Source: Polaromonas sp.
GTDB taxonomy: Bacteria; Pseudomonadota; Gammaproteobacteria; Burkholderiales; Burkholderiaceae_C
Assembly: GCA_021153985.1 (NCBI GenBank)
Contig: JAJKJM010000030.1
Location: forward strand, 1 to 43,290
Length of the DNA: 43,290 nucleotides
Direction: 5' to 3'
Part shown: piece by piece, positions 1 to 8,835 of the stretch
Layout: every line of letters starts with the position of its first letter
Position numbering within the stretch: position 1 is the stretch's first letter
Notes under the pieces: generated by a model
What the model was told of the DNA's origin: nothing
What the model saw: only the letters and a program-made list of their open reading frames with translations
The model's database searches: none
Translations under genes and position numbers: made by a program

Positions 1-434
1 GCGATCTTGAAGACCAGGTTGAGGACGCCGGCCTGCGTTTCATTGAGGTTGAGCATGCGGCCCAGCAGCAGCGGGCCCATGTCGGACACGGTGGCGCGCA
101 CCGGATGGCCTTGCTCGCCAAAAACGTCCCACAGCGTGGCCGGGCAGGCCAGCGATTCGGGGATATCAATGCCGCGCTCCTTGAGAACGCCGGCCATCTT
201 GGCGCCTATGGTGCCGGCCTGGCTGATGCCGGTCAGGTCGCCCTTGACGTCGGCCATGAAGACCGGCACGCCGATTTTGGAGAAGTTTTCGGCCAGGGTC
301 TGCAGCGTGACCGTCTTGCCGGTGCCGGTGGCGCCTGTGATCAACCCATGGCGGTTGGCCAGGCCGGGCAGCAGTTCGCACTGGGTGTCGGCGTTGCGGG
401 CGATGAGCAGGGGAGGGGCGGTGGTTTCGGCCAT
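1..434 (-). CDS. HerA-like helicase-domain ATPase (DUF853 family), 5' part only
   Basis: The ATG lies at 434 on the minus strand and the reading frame runs off the left edge of the window without a stop, so only about 144 N-terminal residues are visible. A Walker A P-loop GATGTGKT is at residues 34-41, followed by a beta-strand and the motif [10 protein letters not shown] (about residues 60-69), as in the DUF853/YjgR proteins, which are related to HerA/FtsK-type motor ATPases. Family members are usually close to 500 residues, so most of the protein is missing. Its biological substrate is not established for this family. It is divergent from yebC; the 78 bases between them must hold both promoters. 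Family assignment is confident, function is not. Confidence 0.85.
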   Translation of the reverse strand, partial: MAETTAPPLLIARNADTQCELLPGLANRHGLITGATGTGKTVTLQTLAENFSKIGVPVFMADVKGDLTGISQAGTIGAKMAGVLKERGIDIPESLACPATLWDVFGEQGHPVRATVSDMGPLLLGRMLNLNETQAGVLNLVFKI

Positions 435-512
435 GGCGGTGTGGAGTGGGTGAAAAAGTAAAATGCTGGTTGTAGATTAAATCAATTAATCCATCGAATA
501 AGGGTTTCTGTC

Positions 513-1238
513 GTGGCTGGTCATAGTAAATGGGCGAATATTCAACACCGCAAGGGCCGCCAGGACGAGAAACGCCAGCGCATCTGGACGCGCGTGATGC
601 GCGAGATCATGGTGGCGGCCCGCATGGGTGGTGGCGATCTGGGCATCAACCCGCGCCTGCGCCTGGCGGTGGACAAGGCCAAAGCGGCCAACATGCCCAA
701 TGAAAACGTCAAATACGGCATCGCCAAGGCCACCGGCAGCCTGGAAGGCGTTCAATACGAAGAAGTTCGCTACGAAGGTTATGGCATAGGCGGCGCGGCC
801 ATCATCGTCGACTGCATGACCGACAACAAGGTGCGCACGGTGGCCGAAGTGCGCCACGCCTTTTCCAAGCACGGCGGCAACATGGGCACCGAAGGCTCGG
901 TGGCCTTTCAGTTCAAGCACTGCGGCCAGCTGATTTTTGCGCCGGGCACGAGCGAAGACAAAATCATGGAAGTAGCGCTGGAGTCCGGCGCCGACGACGT
1001 GATCACCCACGAGGACGGCGCGATTGAGGTGCTGACGCCGTACACCGGCTTTGAGGCCGTCAAGAACGCGCTGGAAGCCGCCGGCCTCACACCCGAGCTG
1101 GCCGAAGTCACCATGCGTGCCGACAACACCATCGAGCTGAGCGGCGAGGACGCCCGCAAGATGCAAAAGCTGCTGGACGTGCTGGAAGACCTGGACGACA
1201 CCCAGGAGGTGTTCCACAATGCGGCCCTCGAAAACTGA
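513..1238 (+). CDS. yebC: YebC/PmpR family transcriptional regulator or translation factor
   Basis: A 241-residue protein with the family's opening [15 protein letters not shown] and full usual length. YebC/PmpR/TACO1 proteins were described as DNA-binding regulators and, in more recent work on the family, as factors that help ribosomes through difficult proline stretches; the sequence does not say which role applies. The start is GTG at 513, supported by AAGGG at 502-506, seven bases upstream, and by the conserved N-terminus. It opens the plus-strand housekeeping run and is followed after 15 bases by a small membrane protein gene. Confidence 0.95.
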   Translation: MAGHSKWANIQHRKGRQDEKRQRIWTRVMREIMVAARMGGGDLGINPRLRLAVDKAKAANMPNENVKYGIAKATGSLEGVQYEEVRYEGYGIGGAAIIVDCMTDNKVRTVAEVRHAFSKHGGNMGTEGSVAFQFKHCGQLIFAPGTSEDKIMEVALESGADDVITHEDGAIEVLTPYTGFEAVKNALEAAGLTPELAEVTMRADNTIELSGEDARKMQKLLDVLEDLDDTQEVFHNAALEN

Positions 1239-1253
1239 ACGCCCACAGGTGAC

Positions 1254-1535
1254 ATGATGGATGATTCCGCACGTTTGGCCCGCATTGAAGAGTTGTTGCA
1301 AGAGGGAAACCGCCTGCGCAGCGAGGCGATTGCCCTGCAAAAAGAATCCCTGGCCGTGCAGAAGTCGCTGGTCGACGAAACCCGTGCCAACATCGTGAAG
1401 GCCGGCAAAGTCAATGACCAGGCGCTGGAGATGCAGCGCCGCGCCAAAGGGGCCGTCAGGGTCATTTTCGGCATCGTATTTATTCTTGTTGTGTACCTCA
1501 GCTATTTGCTGTTTTTTAGATTGAACCTCCCGTGA
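1254..1535 (+). CDS. Small coiled-coil, single-span membrane protein, unknown function
   Basis: A 93-residue protein that I do not recognise as a named family. Residues 1-65 are charged and heptad-like (leucine, alanine, glutamate, glutamine) and look like an amphipathic coiled coil. Residues about 68-88 (VIFGIVFILVVYLSYLLFF) form one hydrophobic span, and only four residues follow it. This suggests a tail-anchored or bitopic inner-membrane protein with a cytoplasmic coiled coil. The ATG at 1254 is 15 bases after yebC, and its TGA overlaps the GTG of purD (GTGA), so it is probably co-transcribed and translationally coupled with purD. Function unknown. Confidence 0.7.
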   Translation: MMDDSARLARIEELLQEGNRLRSEAIALQKESLAVQKSLVDETRANIVKAGKVNDQALEMQRRAKGAVRVIFGIVFILVVYLSYLLFFRLNLP

Positions 1536-2833
1536 AAGTTCTTGTTATTGGCGGCGGCGGCCGTGAGCACGCGCTGGCCTGGAAACTGGCGCAGTCCCCG
1601 AAAGTCCAGGCGGTCTATGTGGCGCCCGGCAACGGCGGCACCGCACTGGACTCACGGCTTGAAAACATCGCCATCACCGATGTCAAGGCTTTACGTGAAT
1701 GGGCTGCGGCCGAAAAAATCGCGCTGACCGTGGTGGGCCCCGAGCAGCCGCTGGCCGCCGGCGTGGTGGATGAGTTCCGCGCGCATGGCTTGCGGGTTTT
1801 CGGCCCCACCAAAGCCGCTGCGCAACTCGAAAGCTCCAAGGCCTTTTCCAAGGCTTTCATGAAGCGCCATGGCATTCCCACGGCCGAGTACGAAACCTTC
1901 ACGGATGCGGCAGCTGCGCATGCGTATGTGGACGAAAAGGGCGCGCCCATCGTCGTCAAGGCCGATGGCCTGGCGGCAGGCAAGGGCGTGGTGGTGGCGA
2001 TGACGCTGCATGAGGCGCACGAAGCCATCGAGTTCATGCTCGCGCCCGACCCCAACTTCAACCCCCTGGGTGTGACGCACAACGAAGGCGGTGCGCGCGT
2101 GGTGATTGAAGAGTTTTTGCAGGGGGAAGAAGCCAGCTTCATCGTGATGTGCGATGGCAAGAACGTCGCGGCCATGGCCACCAGCCAGGACCACAAGCGC
2201 CTGCTGGACGCCGACCAGGGACCCAATACCGGTGGCATGGGGGCGTATTCACCGGCACCCGTTGTCACACCCGAAGTACACGGCCGCGCCATGCGCGAGA
2301 TCATCCTGCCCACCATCAAGGGCATGGAAAAAGACGGCATTCCCTTTACCGGCTTCCTGTACGCAGGCCTGATGATCGACGCTGAAGGCAAAGTCAAGAC
2401 GCTGGAGTTCAATTGCCGCATGGGCGACCCCGAAACGCAGCCCATCATGATGCGGCTGAAGACCGATTTGTACGACGTGATGATGGCGGCCACCTCGGGC
2501 ACGCTGGACCAGGTCGAGCTGGACTGGGACCGCCGCCCGGCTTTGGGTGTGGTGATGGCCGCGCATGGCTATCCGCTCAATCCCCGCAAGGGCGATGCCA
2601 TCAAAGGCTTGGTCAAGGGCAGCGACATGCCCGAAGACGCCATGGTGTTTCATGCCGGCACGCGCAAGGAAGGCGACACAACCGTGACATCAGGCGGCCG
2701 CGTGCTGTGCGTAACGGCGCTGGGCAGCACCGTCAAGGCGGCGCAGCAGCGCGCTTACGAAGTGGCGCAGGGCATTGAATTTGACGGCGCACAGTACCGC
2801 AAGGACATCGGCTATCGCGCGCTCAAGTCCTGA
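1532..2833 (+). CDS. purD: Phosphoribosylamine-glycine ligase (GAR synthetase)
   Basis: Catalyses the second step of purine synthesis: 5-phosphoribosylamine plus glycine and ATP to glycinamide ribonucleotide, in the cytoplasm. At 433 residues it has the family length. The N-terminal MKVLVIGGGGREHALAWKL is the PurD signature, and the ATP-grasp stretch KADGLAAGKGV is at residues 143-153. GMGAYSPAP and the later EFNCRMGDPETQ (ATP-grasp metal/phosphate region) are also present. The GTG start overlaps the stop of the preceding small membrane protein gene. Another purine gene, purL, starts at the far end of this window in a separate unit. Confidence 0.98.
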   Translation: MKVLVIGGGGREHALAWKLAQSPKVQAVYVAPGNGGTALDSRLENIAITDVKALREWAAAEKIALTVVGPEQPLAAGVVDEFRAHGLRVFGPTKAAAQLESSKAFSKAFMKRHGIPTAEYETFTDAAAAHAYVDEKGAPIVVKADGLAAGKGVVVAMTLHEAHEAIEFMLAPDPNFNPLGVTHNEGGARVVIEEFLQGEEASFIVMCDGKNVAAMATSQDHKRLLDADQGPNTGGMGAYSPAPVVTPEVHGRAMREIILPTIKGMEKDGIPFTGFLYAGLMIDAEGKVKTLEFNCRMGDPETQPIMMRLKTDLYDVMMAATSGTLDQVELDWDRRPALGVVMAAHGYPLNPRKGDAIKGLVKGSDMPEDAMVFHAGTRKEGDTTVTSGGRVLCVTALGSTVKAAQQRAYEVAQGIEFDGAQYRKDIGYRALKS

Positions 2834-2854
2834 TCTGGGGATGGGTGCCGGTTT

Positions 2855-2914
2855 CCGGAGCCCCTGTGCAGCTCCGGGGCAGGGTGGCATACGGCCATCG
2901 TGGGGCCATCGTGG
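2855..2914. repeat. Stem-loop plus 11-bp tandem repeat upstream of hemF
   Basis: Between purD and hemF, CCGGAGC (2855-2861) pairs with GCTCCGG (2871-2877) around a nine-base loop, without a following T tract. Just after it, GGCCATCGTGG occurs twice head to tail at 2893-2903 and 2904-2914. The function is unknown. The stem-loop could attenuate or protect the purD transcript, and the tandem repeat could be slippage. Confidence 0.5.
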
Positions 2915-2930
2915 ATCCAGGTAAACAAGC

Positions 2931-3848
2931 ATGACCAACCTTTCTGTTGTTAAAGACTTTCTGCTGGGGCTGCAGACGCGCATCACGGATGCGGTGAGCG
3001 CGGTTGATGGCCGGCCGTTTGTTGCCGATCACTGGCAAAAAGAGCCGGGTGAGGCCTTGCAGGGCAATGGCATCACCATGATTCTTGAGCAGGGCCAGGT
3101 GTTTGAGCGCGCCGGTTGCGGGTTCTCGCATGTGCGCGGGCCGAAGTTGCCGCCGTCGGCGACCCAGCACCGGCCTGAACTGGCGGGCGCGCCCTTTGAG
3201 GCTATGGGGGTTTCACTGGTGTTCCACCCGCGCAACCCTTACGTGCCGACGGTCCACATGAATGTGCGCATGCTGGCGGCAACGCCGGTATCGAGTCCGG
3301 ATGCGCCTGTCTGCTGGTTTGGCGGCGGCATGGACCTCACCCCGTATTACGGCTTTGAGGAAGACGCCGTGCACTTTCACCAGACCTGCAAGGGCGCGCT
3401 GGCGCCTTTTGGCGACGACAAGTACCCGCGCTTCAAGACGTGGTGCGACGAGTATTTCTACCTGAAGCACCGGCAGGAGCAGCGCGGCATAGGCGGCGTG
3501 TTTTTCGACGACTTCCAGGAACTGGGCCTGGAGCGCAGCTTTGCCATGATGCAGAGCGTGGCGGACTCGTTTTTAACGGCTTACCTGCCTGTTGTGGAAC
3601 GGCGAAAAGACATGCCCTACGGCGAACGCGAACGTGAATTCCAGCTTTACCGGCGGGGCCGCTATGTGGAGTTCAACCTGGTGTGGGACCGCGGTACGCA
3701 CTTTGGCCTGCAGTCGGGTGGCCGCACGGAGTCCATCCTCATGTCGATGCCGCCGCTGGCGAGCTGGTCTTACCAGCGCGGCGTAGCGGCCGGCAGCCCT
3801 GAAGAACGCCTGTATACCGACTTTCTGCCGCGGCGGGACTGGGTTTGA
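2931..3848 (+). CDS. hemF: Oxygen-dependent coproporphyrinogen III oxidase
   Basis: Decarboxylates coproporphyrinogen III to protoporphyrinogen IX with molecular oxygen, a late step of heme synthesis in the cytoplasm. At 305 residues it matches the family. Conserved blocks seen are [13 protein letters not shown] (His109 region), [10 protein letters not shown] (131-140), [24 protein letters not shown] and, near the end, [17 protein letters not shown]. The ATG at 2931 has only a modest AGG upstream. The stop overlaps the proposed TTG start of nadD. An aerobic HemF rather than HemN implies oxygen is available at least part of the time. Confidence 0.97.
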   Translation: MTNLSVVKDFLLGLQTRITDAVSAVDGRPFVADHWQKEPGEALQGNGITMILEQGQVFERAGCGFSHVRGPKLPPSATQHRPELAGAPFEAMGVSLVFHPRNPYVPTVHMNVRMLAATPVSSPDAPVCWFGGGMDLTPYYGFEEDAVHFHQTCKGALAPFGDDKYPRFKTWCDEYFYLKHRQEQRGIGGVFFDDFQELGLERSFAMMQSVADSFLTAYLPVVERRKDMPYGEREREFQLYRRGRYVEFNLVWDRGTHFGLQSGGRTESILMSMPPLASWSYQRGVAAGSPEERLYTDFLPRRDWV

Positions 3849-4510
3849 GCAGCCAACCGTCCTCTGTGAGACCGGCCGCCGGCCGCATCGGCGTGTTTGG
3901 CGGCGCGTTTGACCCGCCGCACAACGCCCACGTGGCATTGGCCAAAGCGGCCATCGCACAGTTCAGCCTGGACACGCTGTGTGTCGTGCCCACCGGCCAT
4001 GCCTGGCACAAGTCGCAGGCCTTGAGCATGCCTGCCCATCGCCTTGCCATGGCGAAGCTGGCATTTGAGGGCATCCCCCACCTTCGCGTGGACGACCGCG
4101 AAGTCCAGCGCCCTGGCCCCACGTTCACGATTGACACACTTTTGGCGTTGCAGGCAGAAAATCCCGGCGCCCAGCTTTACCTCTTTATCGGTGCGGACCA
4201 GTTTGCGGCCTTCCGGCAATGGCACCGATGGCAGGACATCCTTGATCTTGCTATAATTTGTATAGCTGCTCGCGCACAGTCCACGCTGGCTGGAGCCCAA
4301 TTTGATGCGCAATTTGCTGCCCAATTGACAGTTTATGGCAGCCACAGCAGCCGCTTTGCCGTCCTCGATCTCCCCCTGATGTCCGTCAGTGCCACCCAGA
4401 TACGCCAGTTAACGGCTTCTGGCGCGGCCACGGCGGGGGAAATTACCCAGTTGGTACCCGAAGCGGTTGCGCGTTATATTTCACTCCACCAGCTGTACCG
4501 TTCCCATTAA
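3845..4510 (+). CDS. nadD: Nicotinate-nucleotide adenylyltransferase
   Basis: Transfers AMP from ATP to nicotinate mononucleotide to form deamido-NAD, in NAD synthesis. The nucleotidyltransferase motif [11 protein letters not shown] lies at residues 19-29, and [10 protein letters not shown] near the C-terminus corresponds to the family's SSTxxR element. I take TTG at 3845 as the start (221 residues) because it overlaps the hemF stop (TTGA). A GTG a few codons downstream, before [12 protein letters not shown], is an alternative and would not affect the fold. Residues about 135-155 are encoded by a copy of the dispersed repeat described at 4249-4308 and look unlike the usual family sequence there. 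Confidence 0.95.
   Translation: MSSQPSSVRPAAGRIGVFGGAFDPPHNAHVALAKAAIAQFSLDTLCVVPTGHAWHKSQALSMPAHRLAMAKLAFEGIPHLRVDDREVQRPGPTFTIDTLLALQAENPGAQLYLFIGADQFAAFRQWHRWQDILDLAIICIAARAQSTLAGAQFDAQFAAQLTVYGSHSSRFAVLDLPLMSVSATQIRQLTASGAATAGEITQLVPEAVARYISLHQLYRSH
4249..4308 (+). repeat. Dispersed repeat copy inside nadD
   Basis: TGCTATAATTTGTATAGCTG begins an imperfect inverted repeat (GCTAT / ATAGC around AATTTGT) followed by a GC-rich half ending GGCTGGAGCCCAATTTGA. The same two-part layout recurs at about 10059-10110 (reverse), 24242-24290, 25455-25510, 29081-29140 and, first half only, 36504-36521 (reverse). This copy is in frame within nadD and codes for roughly [18 protein letters not shown]. 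Confidence 0.7.
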
Positions 4511-4539
4511 TTCACTACCTTATCGAAGCAAAACACTGC

Positions 4540-5355
4540 ATGACATCCACCACAGCCAAAACCTCCGCCGCCGCAGATAAAAAAGACGTGCAGAAACTGC
4601 AGCGCGCCATCATTGATGGCCTGGAGGATGTCAAGGCGCAGGACATCCAGGTTTTTGACACCGAGCACATCACCTCCCTGTTTGAGCGCGTGATCGTTGC
4701 CTCCGGCAGTTCCAACCGCCAGACCAAGGCATTGGCCGCCAGCGTGCGCGATGCGGTGCGAGACGCCGGTTTTGCCAAACCGCGCATTGAAGGTGAAGAG
4801 AACGGCGAATGGATCATCGTGGACTGCGGCGCCGCCGTGGCGCACATCATGCAGCCGACCATTCGCCAGTACTACCACCTCGAAGAACTCTGGGGCGACA
4901 AGCCCATCAAGCTCAAGCTGGGTGCGCCAGCGCCGCTGGTCAAGGCGTCCAAGGCCGAGGCTGAACCGGAACCCAAGCCCAAGGCTTCCCGCGCCGGCGC
5001 GAAATCGCCCGCCAAAACCGGTGCAAAAACCGCAGGCAAGTCCTCCGCTGCAAAGGCTCCTGCCAAAGCACCGGCCAAGACGCCTGACTCCAGCTATGTG
5101 GGACGCGTCGGTAAAACCAACGACTGGACCGCCAAACGCAATGCGACTGCAACGGCGGCCGAGCCCGCCGCCAAACCGGCTCGATCCGGCGCCAAGGCCG
5201 CACCCGCGAAGTCGGCAAAACCCGCTGTGAAGACGCCCATCATCAAGGTGCCCGTGGCCAAGAAGGTTGCTGCCAAGAAAACGGCAGCCAAGACCGCTGC
5301 TAAAACTGCGGCCCGCAAACCCGCCGCCAGGAAAACTCCGTCCCGGAGCAAATGA
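4540..5355 (+). CDS. rsfS: Ribosomal silencing factor RsfS with a long Lys/Ala/Pro-rich C-terminal tail
   Basis: RsfS binds ribosomal protein L14 (uL14) on the 50S subunit and blocks subunit joining when nutrients are short. Residues about 13-120 are the complete RsfS domain, including [32 protein letters not shown] and the C-terminal core [11 protein letters not shown]. The typical protein is about 105-130 residues; this one is 271. The extra 150 residues are almost only Ala, Lys, Pro, Arg, Ser and Thr, with repeated PAK, AKA and AAKKTAAK units. They resemble the tails of bacterial histone H1-like proteins and are very basic. A binding role for ribosomal RNA is inference. The ATG at 4540 fits the domain start, and the TGA overlaps the rlmH ATG (ATGA). 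Confidence 0.95.
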   Translation: MTSTTAKTSAAADKKDVQKLQRAIIDGLEDVKAQDIQVFDTEHITSLFERVIVASGSSNRQTKALAASVRDAVRDAGFAKPRIEGEENGEWIIVDCGAAVAHIMQPTIRQYYHLEELWGDKPIKLKLGAPAPLVKASKAEAEPEPKPKASRAGAKSPAKTGAKTAGKSSAAKAPAKAPAKTPDSSYVGRVGKTNDWTAKRNATATAAEPAAKPARSGAKAAPAKSAKPAVKTPIIKVPVAKKVAAKKTAAKTAAKTAARKPAARKTPSRSK

Positions 5356-5819
5356 GGCTGACGATCGTAGCCGTCGGCCAGAAGGTGCCCGACTGGGCGC
5401 AGACGGCTTATGACGACTACGCCAAACGCTTTCCGCCTGAACTCAAGGTAGAGCTCAAGGCCGTCAAAACCGAGCCGCGCGCTTCCAAAACCCTGGACAA
5501 CCTGTTGTCGGCAGAGCGCGGGCGCATTGAAGCCAGCATTGGCCGCGGCACCCGCATCGTGGCGCTGGATGAACGCGGCACCGCCGTTACCACCGTGGCA
5601 CTGGCGGAAAGGCTCAAAGCCTGGCAACTCTCCGGTGACGACGTCGCCATCGTGATCGGCGGGCCCGACGGGCTGGACGCCGGCTTCAAGCAGGCTGCGC
5701 ACGAGCGACTGCGCCTTTCAGACCTGACTTTGCCGCATGCCATGGTGCGTGTGCTGTTGATTGAGCAGCTCTACCGTGCGTGGAGCATCACGATCAACCA
5801 TCCTTACCACAGAGAATGA
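5352..5819 (+). CDS. rlmH: 23S rRNA pseudouridine-1915 N3-methyltransferase
   Basis: A SPOUT-class SAM-dependent methyltransferase that methylates pseudouridine 1915 in helix 69 of 23S rRNA on assembled ribosomes. Its 155 residues match the family (E. coli 155). The knot region shows [12 protein letters not shown], and the C-terminal catalytic/SAM segment has [17 protein letters not shown] and ends in INHPYHRE, as expected. It overlaps rsfS by 4 bases, a pairing conserved in proteobacteria, so two 50S-related proteins are co-translated. Confidence 0.97.
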   Translation: MRLTIVAVGQKVPDWAQTAYDDYAKRFPPELKVELKAVKTEPRASKTLDNLLSAERGRIEASIGRGTRIVALDERGTAVTTVALAERLKAWQLSGDDVAIVIGGPDGLDAGFKQAAHERLRLSDLTLPHAMVRVLLIEQLYRAWSITINHPYHRE

Positions 5820-5935
5820 GCCCCCACGGTCGCTCACTTCGTGTAGCTTCCTGCCCCCCGAGGGGGCCGCTGCGCCTGCGGCCCGGCGAAGCCGGTTCCG
5901 CGGCCCCTGCTGGTCTGGCACCTCGAGTACTGAAT
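5820..5935. repeat. Intergenic array of three short hairpins
   Basis: The gap between rlmH and maf is GC-rich and packed with inverted repeats: CCCC-CGAG-GGGG (5855-5866), GGCCGC with loop TGCGCCT and GCGGCC (5865-5883), and CCGGC-GAA-GCCGG (5883-5895), followed by CCGCGG. This type of C-rich, hairpin-dense element is, from memory, common between genes in Comamonadaceae; I did not verify that by search. No T tract follows, so an intrinsic terminator is unlikely; transcript stabilisation or processing is possible. Confidence 0.6.
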
Positions 5936-5948
5936 AAGCGCTGTTTAC

Positions 5949-6551
5949 ATGTCTGAATTCATCTACCTGGCCTCGCAAAGCCCACGGCGGCGTCAATTGC
6001 TGGAGCAACTCGGCGTTCGCTACGAATTGCTGCTGCCGGATGACGATGAAGATGCCGAGTCGCTGGAAGCTGTCTTGAAGAACGAAGCGCCGGCGGCCTA
6101 CGTCCAGCGCGTCACGGGCCTGAAGCTCGACGCAGCAGTCGCCCGCATGAAGCGGCGACAACTGGCTCCCGCGCCCATCCTTTGCTCGGACACCACGGTG
6201 GCCATGGGACGCGTCATTTATGGCAAGCCGGACGACGCGAAGGATGCGGCCCGCATGCTGCGCGAACTGTCGGGTGGCACGCATCGCGTGTTGACGGCCG
6301 TGGCGGTGCAGGCCGGCCGCCGCCGTTTTGAAGCACTCAGCGACTCGAAGGTGAGTTTTGATGCGCTGACGCCGGCGCAGATCCGCGGCTATGTGGCCAG
6401 CGGCGAGCCCATGGGCAAGGCCGGTGCGTATGCCGTGCAGGGCAGGGTGGCCATGCACATCAGCCGGATCAACGGCAGCTACAGTGGCATCATGGGGCTC
6501 CCGCTGCGGGAAACGGCCCAGTTGCTGCAGGCTGCTGGGCTTCGGTTCTAG
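5949..6551 (+). CDS. maf: Maf-like nucleoside triphosphate pyrophosphatase
   Basis: Maf/YhdE/YceF proteins hydrolyse non-canonical or modified nucleoside triphosphates, or dTTP/UTP, to monophosphates. The 200-residue length is normal. The signature [18 protein letters not shown] (residues 5-22), the catalytic [10 protein letters not shown] and [11 protein letters not shown] are all visible. The Gln in SQSPRRR and the ILCSDTTV block fit the dTTP/UTP subgroup (YhdE) better than the YceF subgroup, but I cannot settle that by eye. The ATG at 5949 lacks a strong ribosome-binding site. rng follows after 22 bases, the classic maf-rng arrangement. Confidence 0.93.
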   Translation: MSEFIYLASQSPRRRQLLEQLGVRYELLLPDDDEDAESLEAVLKNEAPAAYVQRVTGLKLDAAVARMKRRQLAPAPILCSDTTVAMGRVIYGKPDDAKDAARMLRELSGGTHRVLTAVAVQAGRRRFEALSDSKVSFDALTPAQIRGYVASGEPMGKAGAYAVQGRVAMHISRINGSYSGIMGLPLRETAQLLQAAGLRF

Positions 6552-6573
6552 CTACAGAATTTTCAGAGACAAC

Positions 6574-8073
6574 ATGCAACAAGACATCCTGATCAACTGG
6601 TCACCCCAGGAAACCCGGGTTGCCGTGGTTGAGCACGGCGCGGTGCAAGAGCTTCACGTCGAACGCACCCTGGAGCGCGGCCTGGTGGGCAATGTGTACC
6701 TGGGCAAGGTGGCCCGCGTGCTGCCCGGCATGCAGTCGGCCTTTATCGACATCGGCCTGGACCGCGCGGCCTTTTTGCATGTGGCGGATTTGATGAGCAG
6801 CATCAACAGCCGCCACGCAGAAACTGACGCCCAGGCTGCCGGCGGCCTGGCAACGCCAGCCATGGCGACGCTGCAACCCATTGAAAAGCAGTTGTTCGAA
6901 GGCCAGGCAGTGATGGTGCAGGTTCTGAAGGACCCGATAGGCACCAAGGGCGCGCGGCTGACGGCGCAGATCAGCATTGCCGGGCGCCTGCTGGTGTTTT
7001 TGCCGCAAGACAACCACATCGGTGTCTCGCAAAAAATACCGCCCAGGCAGCGAGAGGAGTTGCGCCAGCGCGTGCAGGCGCTGACGGGCGATATGGGCGG
7101 CGGCTTTATCCTGCGGACCAACGGCGAGGACGCGACTGACGCCGAGCTTGCTGAAGACATCACCTACCTGCGCAAGACCTGGGCGCGCATCAAAGACGCA
7201 TCGACGCGCCTGCCGCCGGCCTCGGTGCTGCACCAGGACCTGAACCTGTTGCAGCGCGTATTGCGGGACCTGGTGGTGGAAGATACGCAAACCATACGCA
7301 TCGACTCACGCGAGCAATTTGAGAAGCTCAAAACCTTCGCGGTCGAGTTCATGCCCGCCACCGAGAAGAAACTGCAGCACTACGGCGGCGAGCGGCCGAT
7401 TTTCGACCTCTTCGGCATTGACGAGGAGATCGCCAAGGCACTGGGCCGGCGCGTAGACCTCAAGTCCGGCGGCTACCTGATCATTGACCAGACCGAAGCG
7501 CTGACCACGGTGGATGTCAACACGGGCGGTTTTGTCGGTGCGCGCAACTTCGACGACACCATTTTCAAGACCAACCTGGAAGCGTCGCAGGCTATCGCGC
7601 GCCAGCTTCGCCTGCGTAACCTGGGCGGTATCGTGATTGTCGACTTCATCGACATGATCAAGGAGAACCACCGTGATGCGGTGCTGGCCGAGTTCCAGAA
7701 ACAACTGGCGCGTGACCGCATCAAGACGACGGTGAACGGGTTCTCCGCACTGGGCCTGCTGGAAATGACGCGCAAGCGCACCCGCGAATCCCTGGCCCAC
7801 CAGCTGTGCGAGCCCTGCAGCGCCTGCATGGGCAAGGGCGTGGTCAAAACCGCGCGCAGCGTCACCTATGACATCCTGCGAGAAATTTTGCGCGAAGCCC
7901 GGCAGTTCAACCCGCGCGAATTCCGCGTGGTTGCTTCGCCGAAGGTGATAGAGCTGTTTCTTGATGAAGAAAGCCAGCACCTGGCCAGCCTCAGCGACTT
8001 CATCGGCAAGCCCATCTCCCTGCAGGCGGAGGCCGCGATGGCGCAGGAGCAGTACGACATCGTCCTGCTTTAA
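6574..8073 (+). CDS. rng: Ribonuclease G
   Basis: An endoribonuclease of the RNase E/G family that matures the 5' end of 16S rRNA and takes part in mRNA decay. From ATG 6574 the protein is 499 residues (E. coli 489) and starts MQQDILINWSPQETRVAVV, the family N-terminus; the open frame extends further upstream through maf but without homology. Seen in order: an S1 domain (about 35-125), catalytic metal-binding VDVNTGGFVG and VIVDFIDM, and the zinc-link region CEPCSACMGKG. It lacks the long disordered C-terminal half of RNase E, which supports RNase G. Confidence 0.96.
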   Translation: MQQDILINWSPQETRVAVVEHGAVQELHVERTLERGLVGNVYLGKVARVLPGMQSAFIDIGLDRAAFLHVADLMSSINSRHAETDAQAAGGLATPAMATLQPIEKQLFEGQAVMVQVLKDPIGTKGARLTAQISIAGRLLVFLPQDNHIGVSQKIPPRQREELRQRVQALTGDMGGGFILRTNGEDATDAELAEDITYLRKTWARIKDASTRLPPASVLHQDLNLLQRVLRDLVVEDTQTIRIDSREQFEKLKTFAVEFMPATEKKLQHYGGERPIFDLFGIDEEIAKALGRRVDLKSGGYLIIDQTEALTTVDVNTGGFVGARNFDDTIFKTNLEASQAIARQLRLRNLGGIVIVDFIDMIKENHRDAVLAEFQKQLARDRIKTTVNGFSALGLLEMTRKRTRESLAHQLCEPCSACMGKGVVKTARSVTYDILREILREARQFNPREFRVVASPKVIELFLDEESQHLASLSDFIGKPISLQAEAAMAQEQYDIVLL

Positions 8074-8095
8074 CGCCTTCTATGCCTTCTTTTTC

Positions 8096-8797
8096 ATGCT
8101 GACCCAGAACCGCCAACCCATTCCGATCCTGGTCTATCACCAGATCGCCGAGGCCCCGCCCAAGGGCGGCAGCCCTTTCCGCGGGCTCTACGTGTCACCC
8201 GCGGCATTCGCTCGGCAAATGGCCTGGCTCAAGTTGCTGGGCTATACCGGCCTGTCGATGAGCGCTCTGCAGCCTTATCTGCAGGGTGAGCGCAGTGGCA
8301 AGGTCGTGGGCATTACGTTTGATGACGGTTACCAGAACAATCTTGTGAATGCCTTGCCGGTCCTGGTGCGGCACGGGTTTTCATCGACCTGCTATGCCGT
8401 GAGCGGGCTGCTGGGAAAAACCAATATCTGGGACGAAGGCATCGGCATCCCTCAAACACCGCTGATGGACGAAGGCGAAATCCGGCAGTGGGTGGCGGGT
8501 GGCCAGGAGATTGGCTCGCACACCCGCAGCCACGTCAACCTGCTGAAAATCGACGAGCCCGGCTGCCGCGAGGAAATGGTGCTGGGCAAGACCGGACTTG
8601 AGGCCGTGACTGGCCGCCCCGTGGCGCATTTTTGTTATCCCTACGGCCATTACGAGGCGCGGCATGTTGATGTGGCCAGGGAGTTGGGCTTTGCCACAGC
8701 CACCACCACGCAGCGCAGCCGTTGTCATGCAGGTATGGACATGCTGCAGCTGCCGCGTGTGCCGGTGTTGCGTTCGACGACGCTGCCGGTGTTCTAG
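8096..8797 (+). CDS. Polysaccharide deacetylase family protein
   Basis: A NodB-type carbohydrate esterase domain (CE4) that would remove N-acetyl or similar groups from a polysaccharide or glycan precursor with a divalent metal. From ATG 8096 it has 233 residues. Motif 1 is GITFDDGYQNN (catalytic and metal Asp), motif 2 is GSHTRSH (metal His pair), and CYPYG is present further on. I see no signal peptide, so it is probably cytoplasmic and could act on lipid-linked or nucleotide sugars of the neighbouring envelope genes. The ATG is 22 bases after rng. Substrate unknown. Confidence 0.9.
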   Translation: MLTQNRQPIPILVYHQIAEAPPKGGSPFRGLYVSPAAFARQMAWLKLLGYTGLSMSALQPYLQGERSGKVVGITFDDGYQNNLVNALPVLVRHGFSSTCYAVSGLLGKTNIWDEGIGIPQTPLMDEGEIRQWVAGGQEIGSHTRSHVNLLKIDEPGCREEMVLGKTGLEAVTGRPVAHFCYPYGHYEARHVDVARELGFATATTTQRSRCHAGMDMLQLPRVPVLRSTTLPVF

Positions 8798-8835
8798 CTC
8801 AAGATCCCCACGGCCTATGAAGACCGGCGCAAGAA

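Noticed and set aside
5040..5340. A possible separate histone H1-like gene within the rsfS tail
   Set aside because: The tail is in the same uninterrupted frame as RsfS, with no internal start preceded by a ribosome-binding site.
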